Assembly: GCA_019930625.1 (NCBI GenBank)
Contig: CP082844.1
Coordinates: 2,108,001-2,172,000, forward strand
Direction: 5' to 3'
DNA: 64,000 nt
Source: Nocardia asteroides
Lineage (GTDB): Bacteria; Actinomycetota; Actinomycetes; Mycobacteriales; Mycobacteriaceae
This document shows, piece after piece, positions 56,347-64,000 of the stretch. Below the pieces are notes generated by a model, which searched no databases, was not told the origin of the DNA, and was given only the letters and a program-made list of their open reading frames with translations. Within the stretch, counting starts at the first letter, position 1. Each line of letters opens with the position of its first letter. A program made the position numbers and the translations under genes.

Positions 56347-57375
56347 TCAGTCGGGCTTGCCGAACTGCTCGTGGCGACCGAGGGAGCGGAGGTGGAACCA
56401 TTCCTTCAGGCCGGCCGGGTCGCGACGGGTGACCAGGAAGAACCAGGAGAAACGGATCCATTCCTGCGGCAGCAGTTTTCGCATGCCGGGCTGGGACATC
56501 AGGTAACCGCGGTTGCGGTAGGTGAAGTAGCGCTTCACCGGATCGTCGGGGTACTGCGTATGCATCCGGCCGCCGAGAATCGGCTTGAACTCGGCCACGC
56601 CGTTGGGATGCAGATACGCCGTCTGCAGGCAGGTGCCGAACGGCAGCCCGGAACGCACCAGCCTGCGATGCACCTCCACCTCGTCGCCGCGCACGAACAG
56701 GCGCAGATCCGGCACGCCGATCACGTCGACCGCCTGCGCGGAGATGAGCGCGCCGTTGAACAGCGAGGCTATGCCGGGCAGGAAATCCTCGTCGCCGAGT
56801 TCCGACCGCAGCCGTCGCCAGACCACGCCGCGGCGCAGCGGGAAGGCGAGGCGGTCGGGTTCATCGATATCGCAGACCACGGGTGAGACCTCGACCAGGC
56901 CGTGCCGGTTCGCGCAGTCCAACAGGACCGACAGCACGTCGGGACCTTCGGGCCTGCCGTCGTCGTCGGCCAGCCACACCCAGTCCGCGCCCATGCTCAG
57001 CGCGTGCAGCATGCCGAGCGCGAATCCGCCCGCACCGCCGAGGTTGTGCGCCGAGCCCAGGTAGGTCGATTCCACCGGCTGGTCGCGCACCAGGTCGGCG
57101 ACCTCCGGCTCGTTGCCGTTGTCGACCACGATCAGGTGATCCACCGGCCGGGACTGGGACGCGACGACCTTCAGCGACTCGGCGAGCAGTTCGCGGCGCT
57201 TGTGCGTGACGACGACGGCCACGATGCGCTGCTGCGAGTCCGGCTTCGGCGTCGCGGATTCCGTCGGGAGCGGGGCGGTGAGGTCGTCGAGTTCGACGCC
57301 CTCCTCCGGCGCGGAGCCGATCCGGGCTTGCGCCCCTTCGTCGATCGGGGTGTCCTGCCCGGTCGGCTCGCTCAT
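56347..57375 (-). CDS. glfT1: Galactofuranosyltransferase GlfT1
   Basis: A 342-residue GT2 enzyme that adds the first galactofuranose residues on the rhamnosyl linker before GlfT2 extends galactan. A ~50-residue acidic N-terminal extension is followed by VAVVVTHKRRELLAESLKVV, NLGGAGGFALGMLHALSMGA, WLADDDGRPEGPDVLSVLL with the metal-binding DDD, and FVRGDEVEVHRRLVRSGLPF. Context is that of Rv3782, beside Wzt and Wzm homologues (Rv3781, Rv3783). Its ATG overlaps the stop of a repeat-encoded mini-ORF rather than that of wzt. Start choice follows that overlap. Confidence 0.92.
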   Translation of the reverse strand: MSEPTGQDTPIDEGAQARIGSAPEEGVELDDLTAPLPTESATPKPDSQQRIVAVVVTHKRRELLAESLKVVASQSRPVDHLIVVDNGNEPEVADLVRDQPVESTYLGSAHNLGGAGGFALGMLHALSMGADWVWLADDDGRPEGPDVLSVLLDCANRHGLVEVSPVVCDIDEPDRLAFPLRRGVVWRRLRSELGDEDFLPGIASLFNGALISAQAVDVIGVPDLRLFVRGDEVEVHRRLVRSGLPFGTCLQTAYLHPNGVAEFKPILGGRMHTQYPDDPVKRYFTYRNRGYLMSQPGMRKLLPQEWIRFSWFFLVTRRDPAGLKEWFHLRSLGRHEQFGKPD

Positions 57376-57491
57376 GCTGTCGCCTTTCGCTGCCGCCTCC
57401 GGGCCTGACCACTCATGCTGTGCCTGTTGTCGGCATGAGTGGGGCCCTGCGTGGTCACACTTCGCTGCCGCCTCCGGGCCTGACCACTCAT
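57372..57491 (-). CDS. Repeat-encoded 39-residue mini-ORF between wzt and glfT1
   Basis: The reading frame starts MSGQARRRQRSVTTQG, and its second part repeats MSGQARRRQRKATA; it is very basic. The ATG (57491-57489) overlaps the wzt stop as ATGA, and its TGA (57374-57372) overlaps the glfT1 ATG as ATGA. It consists almost entirely of the interspersed repeat. It may serve only to pass ribosomes between wzt and glfT1, but as an ORF with coupled ends it is likely translated. Confidence 0.55.
   Translation of the reverse strand: MSGQARRRQRSVTTQGPTHADNRHSMSGQARRRQRKATA
57376..57491 (-). repeat. MIRU-like interspersed repeat, 75-bp unit plus partial copy
   Basis: On the minus strand a 75-bp unit (57491-57417) begins with ATGAGTGGTCAGGCCCGGAG, followed by a second, partial copy (57416-57376). 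It shares ordered blocks with the 71-bp array at 38811-39044: the ATGAG start, TCAGGCCCGGAGGCGG, TGACCACG, AGGGCCC, CATGCCGA and a CACAGC end. Unlike that array the unit length is a multiple of three, so the two copies are read as one ORF. Confidence 0.8.
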
Positions 57492-58345
57492 GCCTGGTTC
57501 CGCTCCAATTCTCGTTCGTTCGCCCCGGCCTCCGGCTCGGTCGAGGCGGCCCGTTCTGCTTCCATTTCGCGCAACACGGTCGCGACGTGATTCCCCGCCT
57601 CCGGCCCCTCATAGGCTCGCACCACTTCTTCGATGCCGCCACGCAGGCGGATCTGACCGTGATCGATCCACAGCGCCGTATCGCACAGCTGCGCGAGGAA
57701 TTCGTTGGAATGGCTGGCGAAGACCAGGATGCCGGAACGCGCCACCAACGACTGCAACCGCAGCCGGGCCTTCTTCATGAATTCCGCGTCCACCGCGCCG
57801 ATGCCCTCGTCGAGCAGCAGGATCTCCGGATCGATCGAGGTGACCACGCCCATGGCCAGGCGCACGCGCATACCGGTGGAATAGGTGCGCAGCGGCATGG
57901 ACAGGTACTCGCCGAGCTCGGTGAAATCGGCGATCTCATCGATCTTCGCCAGCATCTGCTTGCGTGTCTGCCCGAGGAACAGGCCGCGGATGATGATGTT
58001 CTCGTAGCCGGAGATCTCCGGGTCCATGCCGACGCCGAGGTCGAACACCGGCGCGACCCGCCCGCGGATGCGCGCGCTGCCGCGCGAAGGTTCGTAGATG
58101 CCCGAAAGCAGGCGCAGCAGCGTCGATTTGCCCGCCCCGTTGTGGCCGACCAGGCCGACCCGGTCGCCTTCGCGCAGCGAGAGGTTGATCTCCCGCAGTG
58201 CCTCGACCACGACGACGTCGGACTTGTTGCGCCCGATCGCGCCGCCCGCCTTGCCGAGGAACGCCTTTTTCAACGACCGCGATTTGGCGTCGAAGATCGG
58301 GAATTCGACCCAGGCGTCCTGGGTTTCGATACTCACACGACTCAT
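57488..58345 (-). CDS. ABC transporter ATP-binding protein (Wzt/Rv3781-like)
   Basis: A 285-residue ATPase of the polysaccharide/lipid-linked-sugar export family. LVGHNGAGKSTLLRLLSGIY is Walker A, LSMPLRTYSTGMRVRLAMGV the signature region, and PEILLLDEGIGAVDAEFMKK Walker B. With Wzm it probably exports the lipid-linked galactan. AGGAG precedes the ATG, 10 bases after the wzm stop. C-terminal carbohydrate-binding domain of some O-antigen Wzt proteins is absent. The stop overlaps the ATG of a repeat-derived mini-ORF instead of glfT1. Confidence 0.92.
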   Translation of the reverse strand: MSRVSIETQDAWVEFPIFDAKSRSLKKAFLGKAGGAIGRNKSDVVVVEALREINLSLREGDRVGLVGHNGAGKSTLLRLLSGIYEPSRGSARIRGRVAPVFDLGVGMDPEISGYENIIIRGLFLGQTRKQMLAKIDEIADFTELGEYLSMPLRTYSTGMRVRLAMGVVTSIDPEILLLDEGIGAVDAEFMKKARLRLQSLVARSGILVFASHSNEFLAQLCDTALWIDHGQIRLRGGIEEVVRAYEGPEAGNHVATVLREMEAERAASTEPEAGANERELERNQA

Positions 58346-58355
58346 CGGGGCGCTC

Positions 58356-59402
58356 CTATACCCAGTACGGCACGCGCGAACGGTACTGCTTCATGGCGAA
58401 GATCGCCACGACCCAGCCCACCAGGGTGATCGCGCCGACGATCAGCCAATGCCGCAGTTCCTGCGGTTCGCCGAGCAGGGGCGCCCGGACGATTTCGAGA
58501 TAGTGGAACGTCGGCACGATCTCGGCCAGTTTCGCGCGATCGCCGGTGCCGATCTGCGATTCCAGGGTCTTCGTCGTCCACATGACCGGAGTCAGCACGA
58601 AAAGCATCAGCGTGGTGCTGCCGAGAATCGGCGCGATATCGCGGTAGCGGGTGCTGAAAATGCCGAACACGATCGACACCCACATGGAATTCAGGAAGAT
58701 CAGCACGATCGCCGGGATCGCCATCAGGCTGGCCACACCGAGATTGCGCCAGACGCCGAACGCGGCGAGCATCACCACGTAGATGACCATGTTGTGGGCG
58801 AAGAACAGCAGCTGCCGCCACACCAGCCGGTAGACGTGCACGCTCAGCGCGGAAGGGAGCTGTTTGATCAGGCCCTCGTTGGCGATGAAGACCTCCGAGC
58901 CCTCGAGGATGCTCGCCTGGATCACATTCCAGATGATCAACCCGACGGTCACGTAGGGCAGGTACTCGCGCAGCGGCTGGCCGAGCAGCGCCGCGTACAG
59001 CACGCCCATCGCGATGGCTTGCAAGCCGGTGGCGATGGTGATCCAGAACGGGCCGAGCACCGAGCGGCGGTAACGCTGCTTGATGTCCTGCCAGCCGAGC
59101 GAAAGCCACAGCTCACGCTGGGAGAATCCGCCCGCGAAGTCCTGGAACGCCCGCCGGAACGTCTGGGAGTCCGAGACGATCTTCGCCTCGGTGGCTCCGG
59201 AGTGCAGGGTCTGCGCCTGCGGCGCGGCCGCGCTCACCGGAGACTCCGGTGAGTCGTCGCCGGAACGCACCGTGTGCTCGGCCGAGGAGGTCGGCGAGCT
59301 GTCATCTGAACGCGCTTGGTCATCGGAACCAACTGAGCTCTCTTCAGGACGCACCGCACCCGGGTCGGAGACCGAGTCGGAGCGAGCGGCAGCGGCGGGC
59401 AC
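58356..59402 (-). CDS. ABC transporter permease (Wzm/Rv3783-like)
   Basis: A 348-residue ABC-2 type permease. The first ~75 residues are acidic and Ser/Pro-rich (PEESSVGSDDQARSDDSSPT...). The membrane domain begins FSQRELWLSLGWQDIKQRYR with SVLGPFWITIATGLQ, and six TM helices follow; FHYLEIVRAPLLGEPQ lies in the last periplasmic part. Partner of the Wzt-type ATPase in exporting lipid-linked galactan. GTG 59402 follows a -10-like TAGTCT 8 bases upstream; the mycobacterial protein lacks most of the N-terminal extension. Confidence 0.9.
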   Translation of the reverse strand: MPAAAARSDSVSDPGAVRPEESSVGSDDQARSDDSSPTSSAEHTVRSGDDSPESPVSAAAPQAQTLHSGATEAKIVSDSQTFRRAFQDFAGGFSQRELWLSLGWQDIKQRYRRSVLGPFWITIATGLQAIAMGVLYAALLGQPLREYLPYVTVGLIIWNVIQASILEGSEVFIANEGLIKQLPSALSVHVYRLVWRQLLFFAHNMVIYVVMLAAFGVWRNLGVASLMAIPAIVLIFLNSMWVSIVFGIFSTRYRDIAPILGSTTLMLFVLTPVMWTTKTLESQIGTGDRAKLAEIVPTFHYLEIVRAPLLGEPQELRHWLIVGAITLVGWVVAIFAMKQYRSRVPYWV

Positions 59403-59410
59403 GGTGCACG

Positions 59411-59416
59411 AGACTA
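59411..59416 (-). promoter_or_regulatory. Candidate -10 box of the wzm-wzt-glfT1 operon
   Basis: TAGTCT on the minus strand, 8 bases before GTG 59402, suggests a leaderless start for the galactan-export operon. Confidence 0.35.
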
Positions 59417-59462
59417 CCCCTGCGGCTGACGACCACCGTGTGGCACACGCGCGTCGCCGGTC

Positions 59463-60068
59463 TCACAGGTACTGGCCGGAACCGCCGGTGACGTGGCTCG
59501 TCTGGCCGCCGCGCGGGTCGGCGGCGTGGATGCCGGGCGGCAACGCGCCCTGACGCATCTGTTCGAGCTGGGCGCGGGCCGCCATCTGCTGGGCGAACAG
59601 CGCGGTCTGGATGCCGTGGAACAGGCCCTCCAGCCAGCCGACCAGCTGGGCTTGGGCGATCCGCAGCTCGGCGTCGGTCGGGGCGGTGTCGTCGGTGAAC
59701 GGCAGGGTGAGCCGCTCGAGCTCCTCCCGCAGTTCGGGGGCGAGCCCCTGCTCCAGCTCACGCACCGAGGACTTGTGGATCTCCTTGAGGCGAATGCGGC
59801 TGGCGTCGTCCAGGGGAGCGGCCCGTACCTCCTCCAGCAGCTGCTTGATCATCGTGCCGATCCGCATGACCTTCGCGGGCTGCTCGACCATGTCGGCGAG
59901 CGCTTCGCCGGAGTCGCCCCGGTCGTCCGACTTGTCCTTACTATCGTCGTCGGTCATCACCTGCGCGGTGAAGGGCGCATCCGATCCGGCTGCCGCCGGG
60001 ATGGCCAACGGCCTGCCGTCGGGTCCGACAACGACGATGTGGTCCGGTGCCTCATCCGAGTGCGTCAT
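59463..60068 (-). CDS. bpa: Bacterial proteasome activator Bpa (DUF2587)
   Basis: A 201-residue homologue of Rv3780. Bpa forms an ATP-independent ring that opens the 20S proteasome for unfolded proteins. The coiled-coil core is IGTMIKQLLEEVRAAPLDDA through VRELEQGLAPELREELERLT, then ELRIAQAQLVGWLEGLFHGI and QTALFAQQMAARAQLEQM. The protein ends in GQYL, the C-terminal motif that docks into the proteasome alpha-ring. Gene order next to wzm matches M. tuberculosis. ATG 60068 is preferred; ATG 60080 is possible. Confidence 0.93.
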   Translation of the reverse strand: MTHSDEAPDHIVVVGPDGRPLAIPAAAGSDAPFTAQVMTDDDSKDKSDDRGDSGEALADMVEQPAKVMRIGTMIKQLLEEVRAAPLDDASRIRLKEIHKSSVRELEQGLAPELREELERLTLPFTDDTAPTDAELRIAQAQLVGWLEGLFHGIQTALFAQQMAARAQLEQMRQGALPPGIHAADPRGGQTSHVTGGSGQYL

Positions 60069-60307
60069 GGTCCCTATCATGTCGTGTCCGGTCCGAACGC
60101 GCTAAGCCGGTGCTCCCGCGCCGGGCGTCGGTACGGGGTTCGGCGCCCGTCACCGGTCCACGCCGCCGTGCGAGGTCGGCGTTCTATTCTGTTCGGGTCG
60201 TGTGGTTCGGATTTGTCGAAAGTCGGTCGCCATGCTGAGTCCCAGGTCGCTGTGCTCTCGCCACGATGCGGAGGGGAACGCGGTTACACAGGCTCGCCCG
60301 CTGCCCT

Positions 60308-60313
60308 TAGAGT
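60308..60313 (+). promoter_or_regulatory. Candidate -10 box of a leaderless promoter
   Basis: TAGAGT, 7 bases before ATG 60321; no ribosome site is present. Confidence 0.4.
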
Positions 60314-60320
60314 GGCCAGC

Positions 60321-61523
60321 ATGACTTACGACGTCGCGCGGGTTCGGGGCCTGATACCGTCCCTGGGCGACGGCTGGATCCATTTCGACCCGCAAGCCGG
60401 CATGCTGGTTCCGGACGCGGTATCCCGCGCGGTTTCGACGGGTTTTCGAACCTCTTCCTTTTCGCATATCGGACGCCACGGCGCGGCCGTGCGCAGCGCA
60501 GCGATCCTGGACGCGGCCCGCGAAGCGGTCGCGGACCTGGTCGGCGGAGATCCGGCGGGCGTCGTGCTCGGTCCCGACCGCGCGGTCCTGCTGGCCTGGC
60601 TCGCCGAATCGCTGAGTTCCCGGCTCGGCCTCGGCACCGGCATCGTGCTGTCCCGGCTGGACGACGAGGCCAACGTCGCGCCGTGGTTGCGCATCGCCAA
60701 CCGCTACGGCGCGCACGTGCGCTGGGCCGAGGTGGAGATCGAGACCTGTGAGATGCCGTCGTGGCAATTCGAGGAACTGATCGGGCCCACCGCGCGACTG
60801 GTCGCGCTCACCGCCGCCTCGCCGATCGTCGGCTCCGCTCCCGCCGTGCGGGTTGCCGCGGACCGGGTGCACGAGGTGGGCGGTCTGCTGGTGGCCGACG
60901 CGTTCGGCGCCGCGCCCTACGCCCTGATCGACATCGATGAACTGAATGCCGACGTCGTCGCGTTGAGCGCACCGGCATGGGGCGGTCCGCAGATCGGCGC
61001 GCTGGTCTTCCGCGACCCCGCGTTCTTGGACCGGATCCCGTCCATGTCGTTGAACCCTTATGCGAAGGGCGCCGAAAGACTCGAGGTCGGCGGGCATCAG
61101 TACGCGCTGCTGGCCGGCCTGACCACCTCGATCGACTTCCTGGCCGGGCTGGACGAGCGAGCGCGCGGCACTCGGCGCGAACGCCTGGAGATGTCGATCA
61201 CCTCGTTGCAGGACTATCACGACCAGCTGTTCGAGCACTTGATGAGCGTGCTCGACTCGATCCCGAGTCTCACCGTGATCGGCCGCGCGTCCACCCGCAT
61301 CCCCACGGTCAGCTTCACGCTGGCGGGCATGCAGGCGGAGAAGGTCGCGGCCAAGCTCGCCGACAACCGGATCGGCACGGTCAGCGGCGTGCACGGTGGC
61401 AGCAGGCTGCTGGACGCGCTCGGCGTCAACGACGAGGGCGGCGCGGTGACCATCGGCCTCGCGCCCTACACCACCAAGTTCGAGATCGACCAGCTCGGCA
61501 GAGCGTTGCTGGCGCTGGAGTGA
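60321..61523 (+). CDS. Cysteine-desulfurase-like aminotransferase fold protein (Rv3778c-like), PLP lysine absent
   Basis: A 400-residue class V aminotransferase-like protein. Fold landmarks are visible: LGDGWIHFDPQAGMLVPDAV at the N-terminus, VVLGPDRAVLLAWLAESLSS, LVALTAASPIVGSAPAVRVA, LLVADAFGAAPYALIDIDEL, then DVVALSAPAWGGPQIGALVF. In working cysteine desulfurases the last segment reads SGHKxYGPxG; here the PLP lysine aligns with Ala (APAWGGP), and the Asp-x-x-Gln motif reads DAFG. The catalytic cysteine loop is not recognisable. So it probably cannot form the PLP Schiff base at the usual place. Located like Rv3778c between bpa and a Rv3777-type oxidoreductase. Confidence 0.82.
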   Translation: MTYDVARVRGLIPSLGDGWIHFDPQAGMLVPDAVSRAVSTGFRTSSFSHIGRHGAAVRSAAILDAAREAVADLVGGDPAGVVLGPDRAVLLAWLAESLSSRLGLGTGIVLSRLDDEANVAPWLRIANRYGAHVRWAEVEIETCEMPSWQFEELIGPTARLVALTAASPIVGSAPAVRVAADRVHEVGGLLVADAFGAAPYALIDIDELNADVVALSAPAWGGPQIGALVFRDPAFLDRIPSMSLNPYAKGAERLEVGGHQYALLAGLTTSIDFLAGLDERARGTRRERLEMSITSLQDYHDQLFEHLMSVLDSIPSLTVIGRASTRIPTVSFTLAGMQAEKVAAKLADNRIGTVSGVHGGSRLLDALGVNDEGGAVTIGLAPYTTKFEIDQLGRALLALE

Positions 61524-61538
61524 GCGGCGCCGCCGCCC

Positions 61539-62543
61539 TCAGAGTTCCTTCACCCGCAGCACCACCTTGCCGAACACCTCACCGGAGTCCAGCAGCCGGT
61601 GCGCCTCGGCGGCCTCCTCGATCGGCAGTTCGGCGGCGATGACCGGCGCGACCGTGCCGTCGGCGATCAGCGGCCACAGCCGGCCGCGCACCTCGGCGAC
61701 GATCTCGGCCTTGCTGCCGATACCGGTGGCGGGCCGCGCGCGCACGTTGGTGGCGTGGACGGTGCCCCACTTACGCAGCAGCGCACCCAGATTCAGCTCG
61801 GCGTTCACCCCGCCCTGCATGCCGATCACCACCAATTTGCCGTGCTCGGCCAGCGCGTCGACGTTGCGCCCCAGATAGGCCGCGCCCATGTTGTCCAGGA
61901 TGACGTCCGCGCCGGGGCCGCCCGCGCCGGACTCCTCGGCGCGCACCGCCGCGACGAAGTCGTCCTCCTTGTAGTTGATCAGCACGCTCGCCCCCAGCTC
62001 CGCGCAGCGCGCCAGCTTCTCGGCCGATCCGGCGGTCACCGCCACCCGAGCGCCGAGGGCGCGGGCGACCTGGATGGCGTGCGTGCCGATCCCGCTGCCG
62101 CCGCCGTGGACCAGCACCAGCTGGTTCGCGCGCAGATCGGCGGTCATCACGAGGTTCGACCACACGGTCGCCGCCACTTCGGGCAACCCGGCCGCCGCGC
62201 CCAGGTCCATGCCGTCCGGAACCGCGAGCACCTGCGTCGCGGGCACCACCACCCGTTCGGCGTAACCACCGCCGGAAAGCAGCGCGCAGACCCGATCGCC
62301 CACCGTCCACTCACGCACCCCGTCGCCGATTTCGGCGATGACACCGGAACATTCGAGGCCGGGGAACGGGCTGGCGCCGGGCGGCGGCGGGTAATAACCC
62401 TGACGTTGCAACAGATCGGCACGGTTGACGCCCGCCGCGGCCACCTCGATCAGCACTTCCCCAGGTCCGGGCGCCGGATCCGGCACCTCGGCCCAGGACA
62501 TCACCTCGGGGCCGCCGAAACTCTTCAGATCTATCGCGCGCAC
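61539..62543 (-). CDS. NAD(P)H quinone oxidoreductase (PIG3/Rv3777-like)
   Basis: A 334-residue zinc-independent MDR enzyme. GVNRADLLQRQGYYPPPPGA and SPFPGLECSGVIAEIGDGVR are typical of the PIG3 group; the Rossmann motif is VLVHGGGSGIGTHAIQVARA and the C-terminal part has LLRKWGTVHATNVRARP. Cytoplasmic, reduces quinones with NADPH in characterised relatives. Convergent with the cysteine-desulfurase-like gene, with 15 bases between stops. GTG 62543 is the start; no ribosome site is clear. Confidence 0.9.
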   Translation of the reverse strand: MRAIDLKSFGGPEVMSWAEVPDPAPGPGEVLIEVAAAGVNRADLLQRQGYYPPPPGASPFPGLECSGVIAEIGDGVREWTVGDRVCALLSGGGYAERVVVPATQVLAVPDGMDLGAAAGLPEVAATVWSNLVMTADLRANQLVLVHGGGSGIGTHAIQVARALGARVAVTAGSAEKLARCAELGASVLINYKEDDFVAAVRAEESGAGGPGADVILDNMGAAYLGRNVDALAEHGKLVVIGMQGGVNAELNLGALLRKWGTVHATNVRARPATGIGSKAEIVAEVRGRLWPLIADGTVAPVIAAELPIEEAAEAHRLLDSGEVFGKVVLRVKEL

Positions 62544-62686
62544 CGTGCCATAGTGCTCCGCCGGTACGCGGCGCTGCGCGCGGACCCCCGAGTCGGACCG
62601 ATGGGCGCGGTGCGGCGAGCGTGGCGCGGAAACGGAACGCGGGAACGCAATCTGGCAAGCGGCCTGCGGTGACCGGCGTCACGGAC

Positions 62687-62692
62687 TACCGT
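62687..62692 (+). promoter_or_regulatory. Candidate -10 box of a leaderless promoter
   Basis: TACCGT, 7 bases before GTG 62700, same hexamer as at 50581. Confidence 0.4.
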
Positions 62693-62699
62693 TCCGGGG

Positions 62700-63878
62700 G
62701 TGAGCGGCGGCTTCATCGACTTTCAGAACGAGATCTACCTGGGCGGGCTGGGTGGCGTGACCCCCGAGTTGCCCATGACCGCCGCGGGTTTGGAATCGCT
62801 CGCGCGGGAGCGGCTGGATCCGGTCGCCTTCGCGTACGTCGCGGGCAGCGCGTCCGCGGAGCGCACCGCCGCGGCCAATCGGTCCGCCTTCGACCGCTAC
62901 CGCCTGCTTCCCCGGATGCTGCGCGGCTCCACCGGCCCGGGCGCCCGGGATCTGTCGGTCGAGGTGCTCGGCACCAAGCTGGCCGCGCCCGTGCTGACCG
63001 CGCCGATCGGCGTCCTCGAACTGTTGCACGAGGGCGGCGAGGTGATCGTGGCCGAGGTCGCCAAGGAACTCGGCATCGGCACGGTGCTGTCCACCGCGGC
63101 CTCCTCGACCATCGAGGACGTGGGCGCGGCGGCCGGTGCGTGGTGGTACCAGTTGTACTGGCCTGCGGACGACGAACTGGCGTGCTCGTTCGTCCGGCGT
63201 GCCGAGCGGGCCGGAGCTTCGGCGCTCGTGGTCACCGTGGACACCCCCACCCTCGGCTGGCGGCCGCGCGACCTGGAACACGCGCACCTGCCGTTCCTGC
63301 ACGGCAAGGGCATCGCCAACTACCTGTCCGACCCGGTGTTCCGGGGCAAACTCGCCGCCGCACCGGAGGAGAGCGACGAGGCGATGCGGACGGCCATCCT
63401 CATCTGGGCCGGGCTGTTCGGCAACCACACGCTGCGGCTCGCCGATCTGGCGCGGCTGCGCGAATGGACCGACCTCCCGATCGCGGTGAAGGGCATCCTG
63501 CATCCCGACGACGCGCGCCAGGTGGTGGACGCGGGCGCCGACGCGGTGGTCGTGAGCAATCACGGCGGCCGTCAGGTGGACGGCTCGATCGCGGCGCTGG
63601 ACGCGCTCCCCGCGGTGGTCGCCACCATCGGCGACCGTGCCGACGTGCTGTTCGACTCCGGAGTGCGCACCGGTTCCGACGTGCTCGTCGCGCTGGCCCT
63701 GGGTGCGAAGGCCGTGCTGTACGGGCGGCCGTGGGCCTATGGCCTCGGCCTCGCCGGCGCCACCGGGGCTCGGCACGCGCTTCGAATCCTCCTCGCCGAT
63801 TTCGACTCCGCGCTCGGCCTCTCCGGCTGCACGAACCCGGCCGCGGTGAGCCGCGCACTGCTGTCCATGGTGCGCTGA
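62700..63878 (+). CDS. Alpha-hydroxy-acid oxidising enzyme, lactate 2-monooxygenase type
   Basis: A 392-residue FMN-dependent TIM-barrel enzyme. LDPVAFAYVAGSASAERTAA, RYRLLPRMLRG, LTAPIGVLELLHEGGEV, VLSTAASSTIEDV, WYQLYWPADDE, PIAVKGILHPDDARQVVDAG and VVSNHGGRQVDGSIAALDAL with the active-site His, then VLFDSGVRTGSDVLVALALG. The family includes lactate monooxygenase, lactate oxidase and mandelate dehydrogenase; the PVAFAYVAGSA pattern is closest to actinobacterial lactate 2-monooxygenase, which yields acetate and CO2. Starts at GTG 62700 without a leader. Confidence 0.88.
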   Translation: MSGGFIDFQNEIYLGGLGGVTPELPMTAAGLESLARERLDPVAFAYVAGSASAERTAAANRSAFDRYRLLPRMLRGSTGPGARDLSVEVLGTKLAAPVLTAPIGVLELLHEGGEVIVAEVAKELGIGTVLSTAASSTIEDVGAAAGAWWYQLYWPADDELACSFVRRAERAGASALVVTVDTPTLGWRPRDLEHAHLPFLHGKGIANYLSDPVFRGKLAAAPEESDEAMRTAILIWAGLFGNHTLRLADLARLREWTDLPIAVKGILHPDDARQVVDAGADAVVVSNHGGRQVDGSIAALDALPAVVATIGDRADVLFDSGVRTGSDVLVALALGAKAVLYGRPWAYGLGLAGATGARHALRILLADFDSALGLSGCTNPAAVSRALLSMVR

Positions 63879-63915
63879 CCTGCGGCAGCCGATCATTTAC
63901 GCAGTTCGCCGGGCA

Positions 63916-63921
63916 TAGAAT
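63916..63921 (+). promoter_or_regulatory. Candidate -10 box of a leaderless promoter
   Basis: TAGAAT, 7 bases before GTG 63929 of the last, partial gene. Confidence 0.4.
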
Positions 63922-63928
63922 GGCCACC

Positions 63929-64000
63929 GTGCATCCCGAACCGAGCGGTCGTGTCGTGGCCGAGCCCCGCTGGCTGACCCCGGCCCAGCAGCGTGCCTGG
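63929..64000 (+). CDS. Probable MarR-family regulator, 5' end only
   Basis: Only the first 24 codons are in the window, cut off at base 64000. The segment PRWLTPAQQRAW is typical of the N-terminal helix of many actinobacterial MarR regulators. The GTG at 63929 is preceded by a -10-like TAGAAT, no ribosome site. Family call is tentative since the DNA-binding part is outside. Confidence 0.45.
   Translation, partial: MHPEPSGRVVAEPRWLTPAQQRAW

Overview
The window is GC-rich actinobacterial chromosome and carries the core locus for building the mycolyl-arabinogalactan cell wall. It holds mycolic acid condensation genes (a Rv3802c-type cutinase, fadD32, pks13, accD4), arabinan genes (two Emb arabinosyltransferases, aftA, dprE1, dprE2), galactan genes (glfT1, glfT2, a Wzm/Wzt-type exporter) and dTDP-rhamnose genes (rmlA, rmlB, rmlC). 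This set defines the mycolate-producing Mycobacteriales. Only two Emb proteins are visible, and there are XRE/DUF397 pairs, an ECF41 sigma factor and several leaderless-looking starts. Nocardia or a close relative is the best guess; the genus is an inference.

Layout. 1-10.9 kb (+): 3' end of the cutinase gene, an LLM-family (F420-type) oxidoreductase, fadD32, pks13 and accD4, ending at a hairpin shared with a convergent cyclophilin gene. 11.6-20.6 kb: two large Emb genes pointing toward each other, separated by a frameshifted VapC remnant, a possible small ORF, and a divergent HxlR regulator/quinone-oxidoreductase pair. 20.6-27.8 kb (-): a GT-C-like membrane protein, aftA, dprE2 and dprE1, with a divergent GtrA gene. 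Together these make decaprenyl-phospho-arabinose and build arabinan from it.

27.8-42.7 kb is accessory and regulatory. It holds an antitoxin-like DNA-binding gene with a broken PIN toxin, an SDR-sigma(ECF41) operon with a matching promoter, a GNAT acetyltransferase, an XRE-DUF397-DUF397 group facing a three-gene cassette that ends in a DUF574-type methyltransferase, an FMN-binding PNPOx protein, a molybdopterin oxidoreductase, a DUF4282 membrane protein behind a 71-bp tandem repeat, a second XRE regulator, and a MarR/MFS divergent pair with paired operators.

42.8-64 kb returns to envelope genes: rmlC-rmlA, an HSL-type esterase, a secreted glycine-zipper protein, rmlB, a DUF2142 protein with a family 2 glycosyltransferase, a second GtrA protein, glfT2, an SDR, a P/Q-rich membrane protein, rsgA, then wzm-wzt-glfT1. 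The end matches the Rv3780-Rv3777 order of M. tuberculosis: the proteasome activator bpa, a cysteine-desulfurase-like protein without its PLP lysine, a quinone oxidoreductase, then a lactate-monooxygenase-like enzyme and the start of a probable MarR gene.

The most striking observation is a dispersed repeat family at two unrelated loci (38811-39044 on + and 57376-57491 on -). Its units encode tiny ORFs whose ATG and TGA overlap as ATGA with each other and with the neighbouring genes. This is the architecture described for mycobacterial interspersed repetitive units (MIRUs).
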